Source: Lineus longissimus (Eukaryota > Nemertea > Pilidiophora > Heteronemertea > Lineidae). From it: DNA of 64,000 bases. Numbering within the stretch: position 1 is the first letter of the stretch; each line of letters begins with the position of its first letter. Of the stretch, positions 10,639-21,906 are shown piece by piece. A model generated the notes under the pieces. That model was not told the origin of the DNA. It saw only the letters and a list, made by a program, of their open reading frames with translations, and ran no database searches. The stretch lies in contig NC_088314.1 of NCBI RefSeq assembly GCF_910592395.1, forward strand, positions 17,335,998 to 17,399,997, written 5' to 3'. The translations under genes and the position numbers were made by a program.

Positions 10639-13600
10639 TCATCTCTCTTTGGACCTAGAGATCGAATAGTGACATCCCAATAACAATTTGAGGCTTCTCC
10701 TATACTTCTTGCCTCCGCCTATACAATAAAGGAAAAAGTTAACCCCATAATTCCAGTGCCATACTTCAATGACGATAAAATGCTGCATTGTGTGCCGTAA
10801 TGCCCAGTATCTGTCTCCCAAATCATACAGAGGACGTATTACCAAATTGTATATGCGATACGGTAGTGACGACACAATAAACGCCATGGAGACAAGAACC
10901 AACATCCGGGTCAAATGTTGAGTGTCTTTTCCTTGGGTCTTTGCGGCATCCTTTGTGACGCCCATCTCCTTCCGGCTGCTGGAGGCCAAGCGAAGCGTCA
11001 CGATGATCCAGAGATTACAGAAGACAAGGGTGACGAACGGGATCAAGGTACTGATGACGAGAGAGGATACGTCAACTAGGACTTCAAGGGTTGGATGACC
11101 CGGAATTACTGTGCTGAGAAAAACGGCACCCTCTGAAAATGTAAGCGTTCACAGACTGGCAGTGACTGGTAAATTAAGTGAGTACAGTGTATAGTTTTTT
11201 TTTCGAGAACAAAAAAATAGAGTCTTGGCCCAAAAGACGAACTCAATGATTTTGAGGGTCAAATTAAACCCACACTGGCGCTTTAAAGGGGCTCCTAATA
11301 AATGGTTGTCCAGGAAAACAGAAAAGCAATGTGTCAATGAGTGTCAATGATCAGCCTGCCTCCTATATTTCAAGGAGATGTTCGGACGAAAATCAATTTT
11401 CAAATTTTACCTGGCGATACAATGGACTAGCACATGCATGTGGGGACCAGCACGAAAAATTCAACATTGTCCTCACCCCCATTTTTTGCTTCATGTCTGG
11501 ATATGAAGAACACGTTGATATTAAGTGCCATTACGACGACCACTCCGATGGCGATATTTCTCGTGGCCTTTTTCGGCTTGCACCTTTGCCTTGCCGCAAG
11601 CGGGAATCTCACCACGATGAGGCGATCTACCGCCATTAGTGACAAGAACAGAGCTGAGAGCATACCCATTGAGCGGGCTACATAATAACACCATCTGAAA
11701 GCCGAATAGAAATGCTACTTTCATGGCCGGCTTTGCATATCACTAGTAGGAGGCTTTTCCGACTTCTGAACGGTTTCTCAAATAGGGCATTAAAGATCAA
11801 AGGCCAAAGTTGAATGGGGAAGCCCTGGTATTTTTCACAGGTTTTTTAGAAATCCGGCCTTTCAGGAAAATGTCGGACTTTTGTTGGATAAATCAGGAAA
11901 AAGTAGGAGAAACCGTCAAAATCTGTAAAACCTCCTACTAATGTATGATTCACGCAGTCACTTGTCACGGTTCACGACGTGCCACATGTCACTAGCACGT
12001 TCGTTAAGGGTTGACCATAGGCACTGCCATTGAGGCGGCGCTTGAAATCCTAAAGCAGTTGGAACTCCTTCAAATTGAAGTGAATTCCAATGTGATGTTT
12101 GAGAGTTTGTTATCTGGAAAATTGGAAAGTTGAAAATTGAAATTGGCAGACACTTCGTTTCGCAAGAGTTCTAATTGCTTTAGGATCTGAGACAAGATCA
12201 CCATTGATTTTTCCAAGCCATTTCCAGTTATTTCAAATGCCCGCCATCAAATACTGCGCGCGTGGGGTTGTGAAACTGAAATTCGGATATGATATACGGG
12301 TTAGTCTTGGGAGTAACTGGTGCTTAAACTGGTAGTTGACCACGGAATTTTTTTTTTAAATTGACAAGTTTGACACAAGTGGACATTTTTACCCATTTCG
12401 GCCATTTTCACTCCAAATTTGAATGACGCCCCCTGTGGCCAGGTTGTCAAATTCAAAATTAATTTTTTACCAAACAATTTATTTATATCTGTAGACTTGC
12501 CACAGCAAATATATTTTTTAAATACCTCTCCAAATATGTACATGTACTTGAGAGTTAAAAACATGCACTCGTCTAATTGATAGGCCTGGACCCTCCAACC
12601 TATGAATATTCATTGGTGGTCTTGTCTCATCTTTCGGGTTGGCAATAGGTATCACCATTTTGACTAGAACTTGAAATCCAAAATCAATTAAAACTCCTTC
12701 AAAATGAAGTGAATGCCGATGTACAACCTTGGAGGCTGTTCTCTAGAGAACAAAGAACTGACTCTTACTCTTGAAATTGGCCTACACTTCGTTTTGAATT
12801 CTAATTGCTTTAGCATCTTAGCATCACAGGGCACTGTTGCCATTGATAGTGAGGGACGAAAATCCTAAGGCTCAGGTTTTTAAACGGTTTACGAAATTCT
12901 TCGAGACTTGTAGGAGTGGAAATGAAAAAGTAAGAATGTCTGTAAATTTAACAAATACGGGACAATCAAATGCCAGAAACATACTAGAAGTGAACAATTT
13001 TGTAAATTTTGTAAATGAGGAAAGGACTACAGAGGAGTATGGACAGATGTCGGAAATGATACGTGATTTATTAATAAAAAGAGTTAGTGAAGATTACCAT
13101 TTCCTTAACAGAATAGAGATAAATGACTTGTTAATATACCTGTGTGTTCACTAATAGTGAAATTTATTTTTTTTTTCTTTTCAAGCACCTTTGTAAATAG
13201 TTGCACCAACTGTACACTGTACGATCAGAAATTAATAAATAAATAAAAATAAATATATTCTAGCCAAAAGGGTGGTGCCCATGGTCAACTTTTTATTATA
13301 GGCTTGCAACATGAAGCGTGAAATGACACCACGGCGAAAAGTGACATCGTGAATATCTTATGAATCCGCTCTATCGAAATGACGTGTTTAAATTAAGTTG
13401 CAACATGAAGTCCATGTAAACCGAGCTTAAAACGACCAAGACAAGATACACAGCCAGTCGCTTTTCAACGCGATGATTCAGAACCATGTCAACACGGAAA
13501 GTGTTCTACTCCTAATACAGTTCGATGACTAATGTATAGGGCTGTAGATACCAAAACACCAAGGTTTTAAACTTAATAATCTCCGGTCTTTGGTTTCAAC

Positions 13601-14185
13601 AATCCGATACGTGATGAAATTTCTGACAATTGGTTGGCGGCTGATGACAGGCAACATCAAGTTGTTCAAAATGGTAATGACGTTTTCTTTCTGTTTTTTC
13701 TTCTTAGCCTTTAATTTGTTCGATAACATATTTTTTACTTAACCAGACCCAGATCGGTGAACAGAAGCAACGCTACCTGGGCTATTACTGTACTACCTTA
13801 CCTTACAGAAAATGATTAAAATATACAAACTCGATTCCGTCGTTACGTTCATGTCAACTTACTGCAATTGAAATTCCGTGAACGTCTCATTGAACATGAA
13901 AAGTTTTGTGTACGGTATAGACACAGTAAATAACAAGAGAAAACTATCTACGACAGCCAAACCAGCCATGTAGATACAAGTAGAAAACCTTCGATTATCC
14001 TTCTGTAAACTGATGGCAAATGATAAAACATTACCAGAAACACCAAGCGCACTCGTGACGACCCAAACATATTTCGTAACGATAGTCAAAACAATCGTCA
14101 TCAACACAAAACTTGGTTCCCACCCATATTCCGTCGGTTGAAGTGACACATGTTTTGTTAGTGTAACCTGCGTCATATTAGACAT
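10639..14185 (-). CDS. Class A GPCR, FMRFamide-receptor-like, three exons, one in-frame stop
   Basis: Three exons on the minus strand join in consistent phase. Exon 1, 14185-13863, is 323 nt and ends TTGCA before gtaagt. Exon 2, 11694-11411, follows tttcag and ends CCAG before gtaaaa. Exon 3, 11132-10639, follows ttttcag. The product of about 366 codons has an N-glycosylation-type N terminus, TM1 with GNVLSF, TM2, a TM3 start WCYYVARS carrying the usual cysteine, MAVDR (the DRY position), TM4 and TM5. A basic third loop precedes TM6, and TM7 ends NFFLYCIGGGKKYR. This architecture fits peptide-type receptors related to invertebrate FMRFamide receptors. A TAG at 11427-11429 lies in exon 2, six codons before the donor, in the second extracellular loop. 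The gene may be a recent pseudogene, or the donor may be misjudged; I found no other donor in phase with exon 3. The paralogue is at 34.7-37.3 kb. Confidence 0.78.
12035..12845 (+). repeat. Two copies of a ~175-bp repeat inside the GPCR intron
   Basis: Segments at about 12035-12215 and 12660-12845 share in order: cttgaaatcc, aactccttcaaa, tgaagtgaatgcc, gaaattggc, acacttcgtttt and ttctaattgctttag. They lie in the large first intron of the GPCR. No coding function. Confidence 0.65.
12837..13250 (+). mobile_element. 5'-truncated non-LTR retrotransposon tail
   Basis: An open frame to the stop at 13152-13154 resembles the extreme C-terminal part of the LINE protein at 24.3-24.5 kb: FKRFTKFFETCRSGNEKVR, then NLTNTGQSNARN, then IRDLLIKR near the end. 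An A-rich tail follows the frame (aattaataaataaataaaaataaa, 13230-13255). It lies in the sense of the plus strand within an intron of the minus-strand GPCR. Only the last ~100 residues remain, so it is dead. Assignment to a LINE clade is not possible from this. Confidence 0.55.
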
Positions 14186-14360
14186 ATCAAAGGCCGCGTC
14201 TATTCATGAAATAAGTTAAAAGGTAAGCAGCTGAAAAATAGATATGACCATCGAGTAGTCAATTACACAGCTTCATTGGAATAATCAGAACTGGTCTTAG
14301 ATTTGTGAAACTAGAGTATGTTCCTGATGGCATCGAATACATAAGTACGCACACATTTGT

Positions 14361-14535
14361 AGGCATGTTCCAATTGGTTCAGGGTATACACTGCCAGGCA
14401 AGAGGAGCCCCTTTTGAGGTATGTTCCGGTTGGATCCAGGCATATACTGTCATAGGGAGCCCCTTTTATAAGTATGTTCCGATTGGTCCCAGGCATACAC
14501 TATCAGAACGAGCCACTTTGATTGGTCCTAGGCAA
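14361..14535 (+). repeat. Tandem repeat of ~50 bp
   Basis: Three to four imperfect units with the words tatgttccgattggt, ccaggcatacact and gagccccttttgag-like endings. It lies upstream of the GPCR start codon on the other strand. Function unknown. Confidence 0.7.
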
Positions 14536-14593
14536 AATTTGCAAAATATTACTCAGAAAAAGTTCAAGCGTGTCACGTATGCGCTCCAGCTAA

Positions 14594-14811
14594 GGCAGAC
14601 GTTACATAGAGCTTCACGGTTCACTCCTCACGCCTCATGCTTCACGGTTCACTAGTGAACCGAAGAATTAACAAGGTATTTCAATGAGCCCTGTTACATA
14701 GGAAAAAATGAGGGCCAAAGTTGAAATACCATGTTAATTCTTCGGTTCACGAGTGAACCGTGAAGCATGAGGCGTGAGGAGTGAAGCATGACGCTCTATG
14801 TAACGTCTGCC
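14594..14811. mobile_element. 218-bp foldback MITE with TAA target duplication
   Basis: The two halves are near-perfect inverted repeats of about 95 bp each, beginning GGCAGACGTTACATAGAGC on the left and its complement on the right. Inside are palindromic words built on TGAACCGTGAAGCATGAGG. TAA lies directly on both sides (14591-14593 and 14812-14814), the 3-bp duplication expected of PIF/Harbinger-type elements. No coding capacity. The transcript of this element would form a strong hairpin. Confidence 0.85.
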
Positions 14812-15409
14812 TAATGCACTTCTCCGTCAGAAGGTAGTAGAAATTCCCGTGTATGGCCTTTTTCAGGCTTCCCTTTTGGTAACCTGTTGAGATTCGTCTT
14901 CTTAACGGAGAAATCTACTTGATACCCGCACTCGATGTCAGCCATTCGGTAGGCAGAAGATGAGAGCACTATATTGAGGAAAGCCATACTTTGTCACCGA
15001 CGGCAAGTCTTTTCTGCACATAGCGTCAATGTGAAATAAAGAAACATTGCGTATCGCGTATGCACAAATAATTTATAGAGAAACGTTTGTTGCCACTAAT
15101 AATGAGGTGACCGTCAGCTGACGTGTTACATTACAACATCAATCATGGAATAATTACCATGTGCCGTATTACAGTAACCACCAGGGGCTATGTATTGCAC
15201 TGAATAACATATATGTACACCAGAATAGGAAAATGTGAATACAAGCACTTGGTTCAAAGTATTCTATATAGTGACTTAAAATGCAAAAAACACACGGCAG
15301 ACTGTCCGCTATGGTTACCTCTGTGCACTTGTGTGACTGTCCGCTAAGGGTTGATACTCTGCTTAAATACCGTCTCTCTGCTATGGGTTGATACTCTGCT
15401 TAAATACCG

Positions 15410-16133
15410 TCTCTCTGATCTACTGGACAACTTTGTTTCAAACTCCGCGTTCGAACTTGATCCAGGATGCGTATCCTTGAAAAGTGCCATCAAACAAGCA
15501 ATCAGAACAGGTGAAAACATCGACTTTATTATGGAATGTGACAAAACCAATTTAAAGAAAACTGTGAATATTCAGATGTCATTAGATTACCCATCCATGA
15601 TATGGATTGCAAGTATAGAGCATCCCCGGTTAAAAAAAGCGTTCTCCTTTCTCGCCAGACTTAACACACTAAGCACCCCTACAGCAATAAGTGCTGAGTG
15701 CTCACGCTGTCTAAAGTCGTTCAATGACCCGCACGTCCATTTCTTTGGTGAGTGCAGCGGATTTAGTGCGAACCGCGAACAATTTTGGGAGCGGGTGGTG
15801 GATGAGTGCTCTGTGCCCCTGAGCACTCACCTCTGGAACCTCGATAACGAAGCCTTGGCCGAAACCATCCTCGGCAAACAGTTAGTGAACTTCGATTTAG
15901 AAGAGAATCGATCTCCTACGTATCTCCGCCGAATGCTGGTTTGTGACCTAAGTAAGTACACCGATTGGCCGAGGGTATCGGCCTACATTGTATCGTATGC
16001 TGTATGCTGTACACTAGTATTCACTGTTCCCAAATGTTAATGTTAGATTTCTTCAGTACTTGTAAATATTAATCTGTTCTTTTGTCTTCTGTAATAGGAG
16101 GAATAAACAATTATATATATATATATATATATA
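15410..16133 (+). mobile_element. 5'-truncated LINE C-terminal fragment with TA-repeat tail
   Basis: An open frame from about 15410 to the stop at 16038-16040 encodes the C-terminal end of a non-LTR reverse transcriptase polyprotein. It has a zinc-knuckle-like CSRCLK ... HVHFFGEC motif (C-x2-C-x9-H-x4-C) around residues 117-135 of the 229-codon frame, followed by a helical tail. After a short 3' untranslated part, the element ends in a (TA)n run at about 16111-16133, as LINE 3' ends often do. The reverse transcriptase and endonuclease parts are missing. A 32-bp direct duplication (gggttgatactctgcttaaa ...) at 15349-15416 marks the 5' junction area. Confidence 0.75.
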
Positions 16134-16139
16134 AACATG

Positions 16140-17045
16140 GCGGACAGTCATGACATTGTCCATAACCGCAGCGGACAGTATGCCAGCTATAACTGCATTT
16201 TAAGTCACGTTATGAAATACTCACCGTATGTTGCAAATGTAGTAAGCGAGATCGTATAAATATTCCTTCCATTTTTTACGTGTGTTGTCAGTGGAGGTTT
16301 GCACTTATTTACATGTGTCTGTGGGCTGACTTTATAATTAATATTTTAAAATTGTAATAGGTCGGTGAAACAAGTACTCAATGTCCAAATGACGTCGTTA
16401 AAGGTGCGTTTTTTTCGCTCGGAATATTTGTTTATTAAGCATGAATCCAAATCAAATATTTCTGAACCATTGGTTAATTGGTTAATTGGTCCGTTACCTC
16501 CCCTCCCCGTAACGGAGTCTGGGTCGTCGGAGTGGATCCAAGGCTTGAGCGTCAAGATGAATCTGATTGGAACACTGCTGGTCAAAATAATTATCTTAAG
16601 AAGAAAGGCCAACGCTGTAGATATCATTGGAATATTGATTCTGTAAGAGTTCTGATTCTCCTAGGTCTTATTAAAATTGATTGGTGCTACTGTCTAATTT
16701 CCTATCAATTTCGCTGCACCAGATACATCACATGGATACTACACATTTGGATGATGAATTTATTTCGTTCTAACAGAATCGTCCAATATAGTCATTTGTT
16801 CTAAAAATGTATCAAGTATTCAACTCAGTTTTGTAGCTAAATTCAGGGCTTCAACTCATTGGCTCCACTAATTTCCCGCGACAGCTGTGGGATCAATTGA
16901 AACTTGCCGGTGTGTGAGAGGCTGTCTTGATTGAAAGATTATATTTAAACGCAATATTAAGAAACGTTTTCACACCACCTTTCAATCAGAGCCAATGCAA
17001 TGACGTGTGAGTGTTCAGAACAGGTGACGTTAAGTCGTTAGTAGC
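16140..17045. other. Non-coding stretch
   Basis: Two overlapping 93-codon frames on opposite strands at 16346-16646 have no recognisable domain and no conserved copy elsewhere in the window. I see no further structure. Confidence 0.4.
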
Positions 17046-17049
17046 AATT

Positions 17050-17480
17050 AATAAACATGACGGGCTTATTATAAACCGCGAGATGCGGAATGCGAAATCG
17101 CGAGATGCCAACCTCGGTGAAAGTACCATGCGCCACAGGATGTATTGCAAATATGGAACCTGAAAAGGCGAACATTCATGAGACCGAGGCTATAGCAGGG
17201 AGCTATCCTTGTTTTGGTTGGCCCATTGAAATAGACTCCGCTGTGCGATGTGTGGAATTTAACCTAATTTATAGCCTAGTTTCGATTGTCAGACTACCCC
17301 GCGCTATTTTTAGAGATGACCAGACGTTCACCAGGTGCATGCTCTGTGTTATCGGTCAATCTTGTGTATGGTGACTGTGCCGCCAGGCGTAACGTGAAAA
17401 TAATCATGATACAAGCAGCCTCCTGAACCTCGTGGTATCCCTAAAACTCCTAATGTTTCGGGGGATTTGCGAAAACTCCC
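17050..17480 (-). repeat. Dispersed repeat, inverted relative to 51290-51690
   Basis: Shares in reverse complement, with 51290-51690, the words gcgagatgccaacctcggtg, agtaccatgcgccacaggat, ggaacctgaaaaggcgaaca and gaggctatagcagggagcta. It ends at 17457-17480 with a ttcgggggatttgcgaaaac motif that recurs at the ends of other repeats here (52440, 57925, 61335, and a diverged form at 48-70). Confidence 0.75.
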
Positions 17481-17692
17481 TAGCTTTTAGCGTGTACGTA
17501 TGTCATTGCCAATTACAGACGAATGAACAGTCATTGATGGTGGTCTGGATTCAGGGTACCCTCATGAGGCTTCAGGGAAAGAACATTTTAAAAGAAATAT
17601 TCAACTTTCATACCAGCAACTCTTTTCATTAACACTCAATGTACAAATTAAGAACCATGCACCTTTTTTATCAGCTCAATCACAACATTCTA

Positions 17693-17778
17693 CAGGGTGG
17701 CCTAGAAAGGTTTCCCTTGCACAATAGAATTCTATTGTGTATCCATTGTGTGAGGGAAAATAATTCTAGGCCACCCTG
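17693..17778. mobile_element. 86-bp TA-flanked MITE
   Basis: Terminal inverted repeats CAGGGTGGCCTAGAA at both ends, with TA on either side (17691-17692 and 17779-17780), and internal inverted words (ccttgcacaatag / ctattgtg). This is the form of a small Tc1/mariner-type MITE. It interrupts a copy of the dispersed repeat that continues at 17787. Confidence 0.8.
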
Positions 17779-17786
17779 TATATTCA

Positions 17787-18590
17787 TTACAATAAAATGG
17801 TTACGTGCATTTCGACGCATATGAAATATGAAATGTGTGTGCACGTTGTACTGTAAATTATGTTACGGAAGCTAACACACTCATGTGCTTTAATGACATT
17901 ACGTAGATCAGGAACGGAATATCCCAGATCATAGAGTGGATGTCTTTTCACCACCAGGCAGCGAAGGGTGGGTTTCCTCATTAATGGCGTCACGTGATTG
18001 ACGAATGCCATGGCCAGTTACAGAACAACTGAAGTTATTGATGGTGGCCCCTATTCAGGGTACCCACATGAGGCTTCAGGAAAATAGCATTTAAGAGATA
18101 TTCAAATTTTAATTTAGCAACATTTTTTCATGAACACTCCATTAAGAACCACCTATTTATCAGATCAATCACCATGTTCTCATCATTACTATGGTTACGT
18201 GCATTGCGACGACGCGTAGTTCTGATAATAAATATGACATGAAAATTTCAAATTCAAATATGATATGTATGTGCACGTTCTATTGTAAATTATGTTACAG
18301 AATCTAACACATTCCTTGAAGTCATTTGTTTTAATGACATTATGTAGATCAAGAACGGAATATCCCAGATCATAGAGTGGACGTCTTTTCACCACCAGGC
18401 AGCGAAGGGTGGGTTTCTTAATTAATATCGTCACTCTGTAGTTCCTTGTGGAAGATTCTGTAAGCAGATCCAATAACTAATCGTGTCCGACCAGGAAGAT
18501 GTGTTAAAGGGACAACTCTGAGCGTTGGGTCTGTGCATGATTGAAGGATATCAACCCGGATCGCATCCATGTGCTGGCATAGGTACCGTC
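17787..18590 (-). repeat. Two tandem copies of the dispersed repeat carrying a ~90-codon open frame
   Basis: Minus-strand frames at 17787-18011 and 18195-18473 encode nearly the same peptide (KPTLRCLVVKRHPLYDLGYS, then HNVIK, then CNIIY). Further copies lie on the plus strand at 51948-52226 and 57412-57690. The surrounding DNA is repeated as well, so this is a repeat family and not clearly a gene. The 18.2-kb copy reads MDLLTESSTRNYRVTILIKK at its start. No domain recognised. Confidence 0.7.
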
Positions 18591-18599
18591 ACACTGAGC

Positions 18600-19960
18600 T
18601 GATCAATAGATGATTTTCGCTTTGGTCTTCAGGGAATTTCAGGTAGGCCAATGGGTACACTCCGTGATCTGGTGCACTTGATATTGCAGCTTGGTGAGTT
18701 TCCAAATCATGTTTTGAGAAGTCACGGTCCTTTTATTTTTAGCAGCCATTTATCAGGAAAAACCAAAGTATCATACGCCCTATTTGTCACTTGAAATCTT
18801 CCTGGTACGACAACACGATGAAACAAGTCATGTTGGAACAAGAGTGTCCGGCACTACATGTAAGCATTCTGACGTATTATGCTATGTTTATATGTCTTTA
18901 AAGAGGCAATGGCCGTCAATAGCTCAGATATTTTATCACTGAGCTCTTTACGCCCATGGCATCTATAGAGGCATAAAGAATCATTAGTTTCCCGGACATT
19001 CTACCCTTCGGCACATTTCAAACTGCTACATTGGCACGGGCCACACAAGGATGAGTCGCAGAAGCTAACTCTTAACACCAAAACAAAACAAGAATATAAA
19101 AAAGTCAAGTTTTCAGATGAAAGTAACTCATTATACTATCATGAAGGTCTGCCGATCTGAGACGTTCGTTTATAGATGTTGATTCTTGATCACCGATTGA
19201 ATAGCATTCCGCAAAGATGACGTCACTGCAGCTGCTGCCCTCTATATCACCATCGCTGAATTACAGGCAATGTCGGACAAACATACGGTTTCGTAATGGA
19301 TTCAGGCTTTCTAACTGGGGCAGTTAGATTCAATCTGGCACATGTCGGAAATACTACATAATTGTTCTGAATATTTCTCTTTCTGACTCTATGGTATCAT
19401 TCATGCTAAAAACAATGCAGGGTCAAAGATAATTGACTTTGAAATAAGCTCAAATGCGTAGAAATAAGTGTCGATGTCCGACTGTCACGTGACTAAAACG
19501 TCATCAATATCTTATGCAAATGACCTTGTGAGCTATGAATAGTAACTTCGCGGAATGCTATTAGTCCAATTTCTTCCCACGCTGAGTCCTTGTACACGTT
19601 GTAGGCTATATATACAACGTGTACAAGGACTCATATACTCGAGTTTCGCACTCCTAACGTCCACTACACTAAGGCATTGTTTGTACGTATACATTGTGGT
19701 ATAAGGTCAACGACTGGAGTAAGTTTCTTTCATGATTGACCAGCAGCGCCAATGGCAATAGTGACTTGAACAGAAGGCCTAAAATTTCCCCCATTACGGG
19801 CCTAGAAATATTCACTATGCCAAGATCTGGTTGGACGTTAGAAGTGAGAAACTAGAGTATATATATGTCATGATTATCAAAAGAATGTCAACTTGATTTG
19901 GCATGTGCGTCAATGGTATTGTCACACTTTAACATGTATTTTGAGTGGAGTGTGTACCGC
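18600..19960. other. Non-coding stretch with short inverted repeats
   Basis: No gene is supported. Words near 18710-18790 (agtcacggtcc, tcaggaaaaaccaaagtatc, atttgtcacttgaaatcttc) recur inverted at about 50990-51080. A possible element is bounded by aatagcattccgc at 19200 and gcggaatgctatt at 19551-19563, about 365 bp, without a clear target duplication. Confidence 0.45.
19583..19633. repeat. Perfect short hairpin
   Basis: Arms of 21 nt (tgagtccttgtacacgttgt and its complement) flank a ~9-nt loop. It sits in intergenic DNA 330 bp left of the Harbinger element. It could be a very small palindrome or a fold in a transcript; there is no further evidence. Confidence 0.7.
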
Positions 19961-20641
19961 GCCAATAGAGAGTATTCGCACCCGCACGGTTAGCCAAACG
20001 ACTACATTTAGGTCATCAAATATTGCGGTCTTATGACGTTTACACATACGGTTTGGAGAGATTATTATCCGTAGCTAGTTACAATACGTGAGTGAAAAAC
20101 GGTTTGACAAAACAGCATGATTATCCAAAAAAAATCTTCCCACAATGATAGTTTTTCTTTTAAAATCATAAATGAACAAATATCTTTGCAATTTTTGTGA
20201 AACATTTCGTTTCTGGCATTTGTATCCATGTTTATTTCACTTTTAAATATCTTGTTTATAGCCGTCCATAAGTGCCTTTTTTCATTGATGTCCAAGGCAG
20301 TCAAAAGAGGCATTTCGCAATTTAACTGATTACAAAATCAGCACTGTTAAGTCATCGACTTCTGTGCGGTCGTTACGTGTACACAGGCCCTTATAAGAGG
20401 CCTTTTGGCTAGCCGTCTGCATTTCACGCATAACAAGCTGGATATCCGCAAGGTGAATGGCGTTTAGCATGTTTGGTAAAATACACTACGGGTAGCTTGA
20501 TTTTCTCTGGTGGTAGATCTCAGTGCCAGAAGTAGCTATTTGTTATTAATCCTTTGTTTCGGAAATAATTTCGTATTCTTTAATTGGAATTTTATGATTT
20601 TAAAAAAGGCCTGCATAAAACTTTCATGATTCTCTTTTAGC

Positions 20642-21788
20642 ATGGCGACCGAAGGTGCAAGTACCAGCAAGTCAACAAACAAAAAAAACGCGCCTACTCG
20701 ATTTTTCCCAGCACTTGACATTCTTCTTCTCAGAGAACTGGTTGCGGTACAACCAACAACTAAGCCAGCGTGGGATGAAGTCCACCAACATGTGAACACA
20801 GCTTTGACGGAGGTGAAGCGCGACAGCTTTGTCACTCTCCGGGCATGCAAGGATAGGGTGAAAACTCTCCAAGAGGCTCATACGAAGGACGAGTTGAAAT
20901 CTCTTAGAGCGTAAGTATATCTTAAACACTGAATCATTGCAGTGTAACACAAATGTGGCTAAGAGCGGCCCCATACACTCTGTGTCATTAGGCCCTTGGT
21001 GATTTTAAGTTACCAGGGAGATATCATTTTCTTGATGGAAAAATTGGTCCAAGTATATACATGTACTATGTGTTTTTCCATTGCTTTAGCACCAATTAAA
21101 ACACTATTTTATAATTTATACTCCCAGTTTCTTTCTCGGCTGAAAATGCGTCACGCTGACCTTTGATCAGGACCTGCAATGTTACTCATCAACTTTTGTG
21201 TCACTTTTTAGGTCTGGGACAGATGAGGAATACGACGAGCGAGCCCAGCTGCTTACTGAGTTGGCCAGCCTTAGCAAGGAAAGGGCGGCCAAAAAGCAGG
21301 AAGAAAAACCCGATCTCAAGGAAGCCCAGGGACGACAAATACGCCAGGCTGCTATGGAGACGCTGAAAGTAAGAGACGATCCGGAAGAACACGCGGATGG
21401 TTTTGATCGTGAGTTGGACGGAGCTGATGAAAATCTCGAACATCATGGAAAGAAAGGTAAGAATAACTTGTTCTTATTCACGAAAGTATGAAACTCGCTT
21501 TAATGGCAGCTACTGATTGACAATACGTACATTGTATTACATGTAACATAACCCGACTCTGCATTAAACGGCGGGTACACTATTCTTTTTGCAGCTGCGA
21601 ATTGCACCACCAAGCCGGCAACGAAGAAGCGTCGAACTGATTCTGCAGAGTACGTGACGTATCTAAAAGATAAACTTTCCTTTGAAAAAGAGCGTTTCGA
21701 AGTAGAAAAGAAGGAAAGAGAGGCGAGGATCCAGAGGGATCAGCAAATGATGGAAATGATGATGGCGTTGGCCAAAAACAAAAATTAG
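20642..21788 (+). CDS. Harbinger accessory SANT/Myb-like DNA-binding protein, three exons
   Basis: Exons 20642-20910, 21212-21456 and 21595-21788 join with correct phases (GC|gtaagt, tttttag|G; AAAG|gtaaga, tttgcag|CT) to give 235 residues. The start is an ATG in agcATGGCG. The first 90 residues carry a trihelix/SANT-like DNA-binding region (RFFPALDILLLREL, then KPAWDEVHQHVN, then RACKDRVKTL), continuing into SGTDEEYDERAQLLTEL across the first intron. The C-terminal third is a charged coiled coil (YVTYLKDKLSFEKERFEVEK) ending with a methionine-rich stretch. In this superfamily such proteins bind the transposon ends and bring the nuclease into the nucleus. It lies convergent to the nuclease gene within the same TIRs. 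Confidence 0.88.
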
Positions 21789-21906
21789 ATGCTGCTCGCA
21801 ACGATGTAAGATTTGACAAATAAATAATTACTCGCAGAATAAATTTGGACTTTTCGTCTGTAATTTGCACAATTCAAATATTTTCTCTACATTTACAACG
21901 CAAAGT

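Noticed and set aside
19200-19563. 365-bp element with AATAGCATTCCGC ends
   Set aside because: The inverted repeats are only about 13 bp and no target duplication is clear, so it is mentioned only within the gap description.
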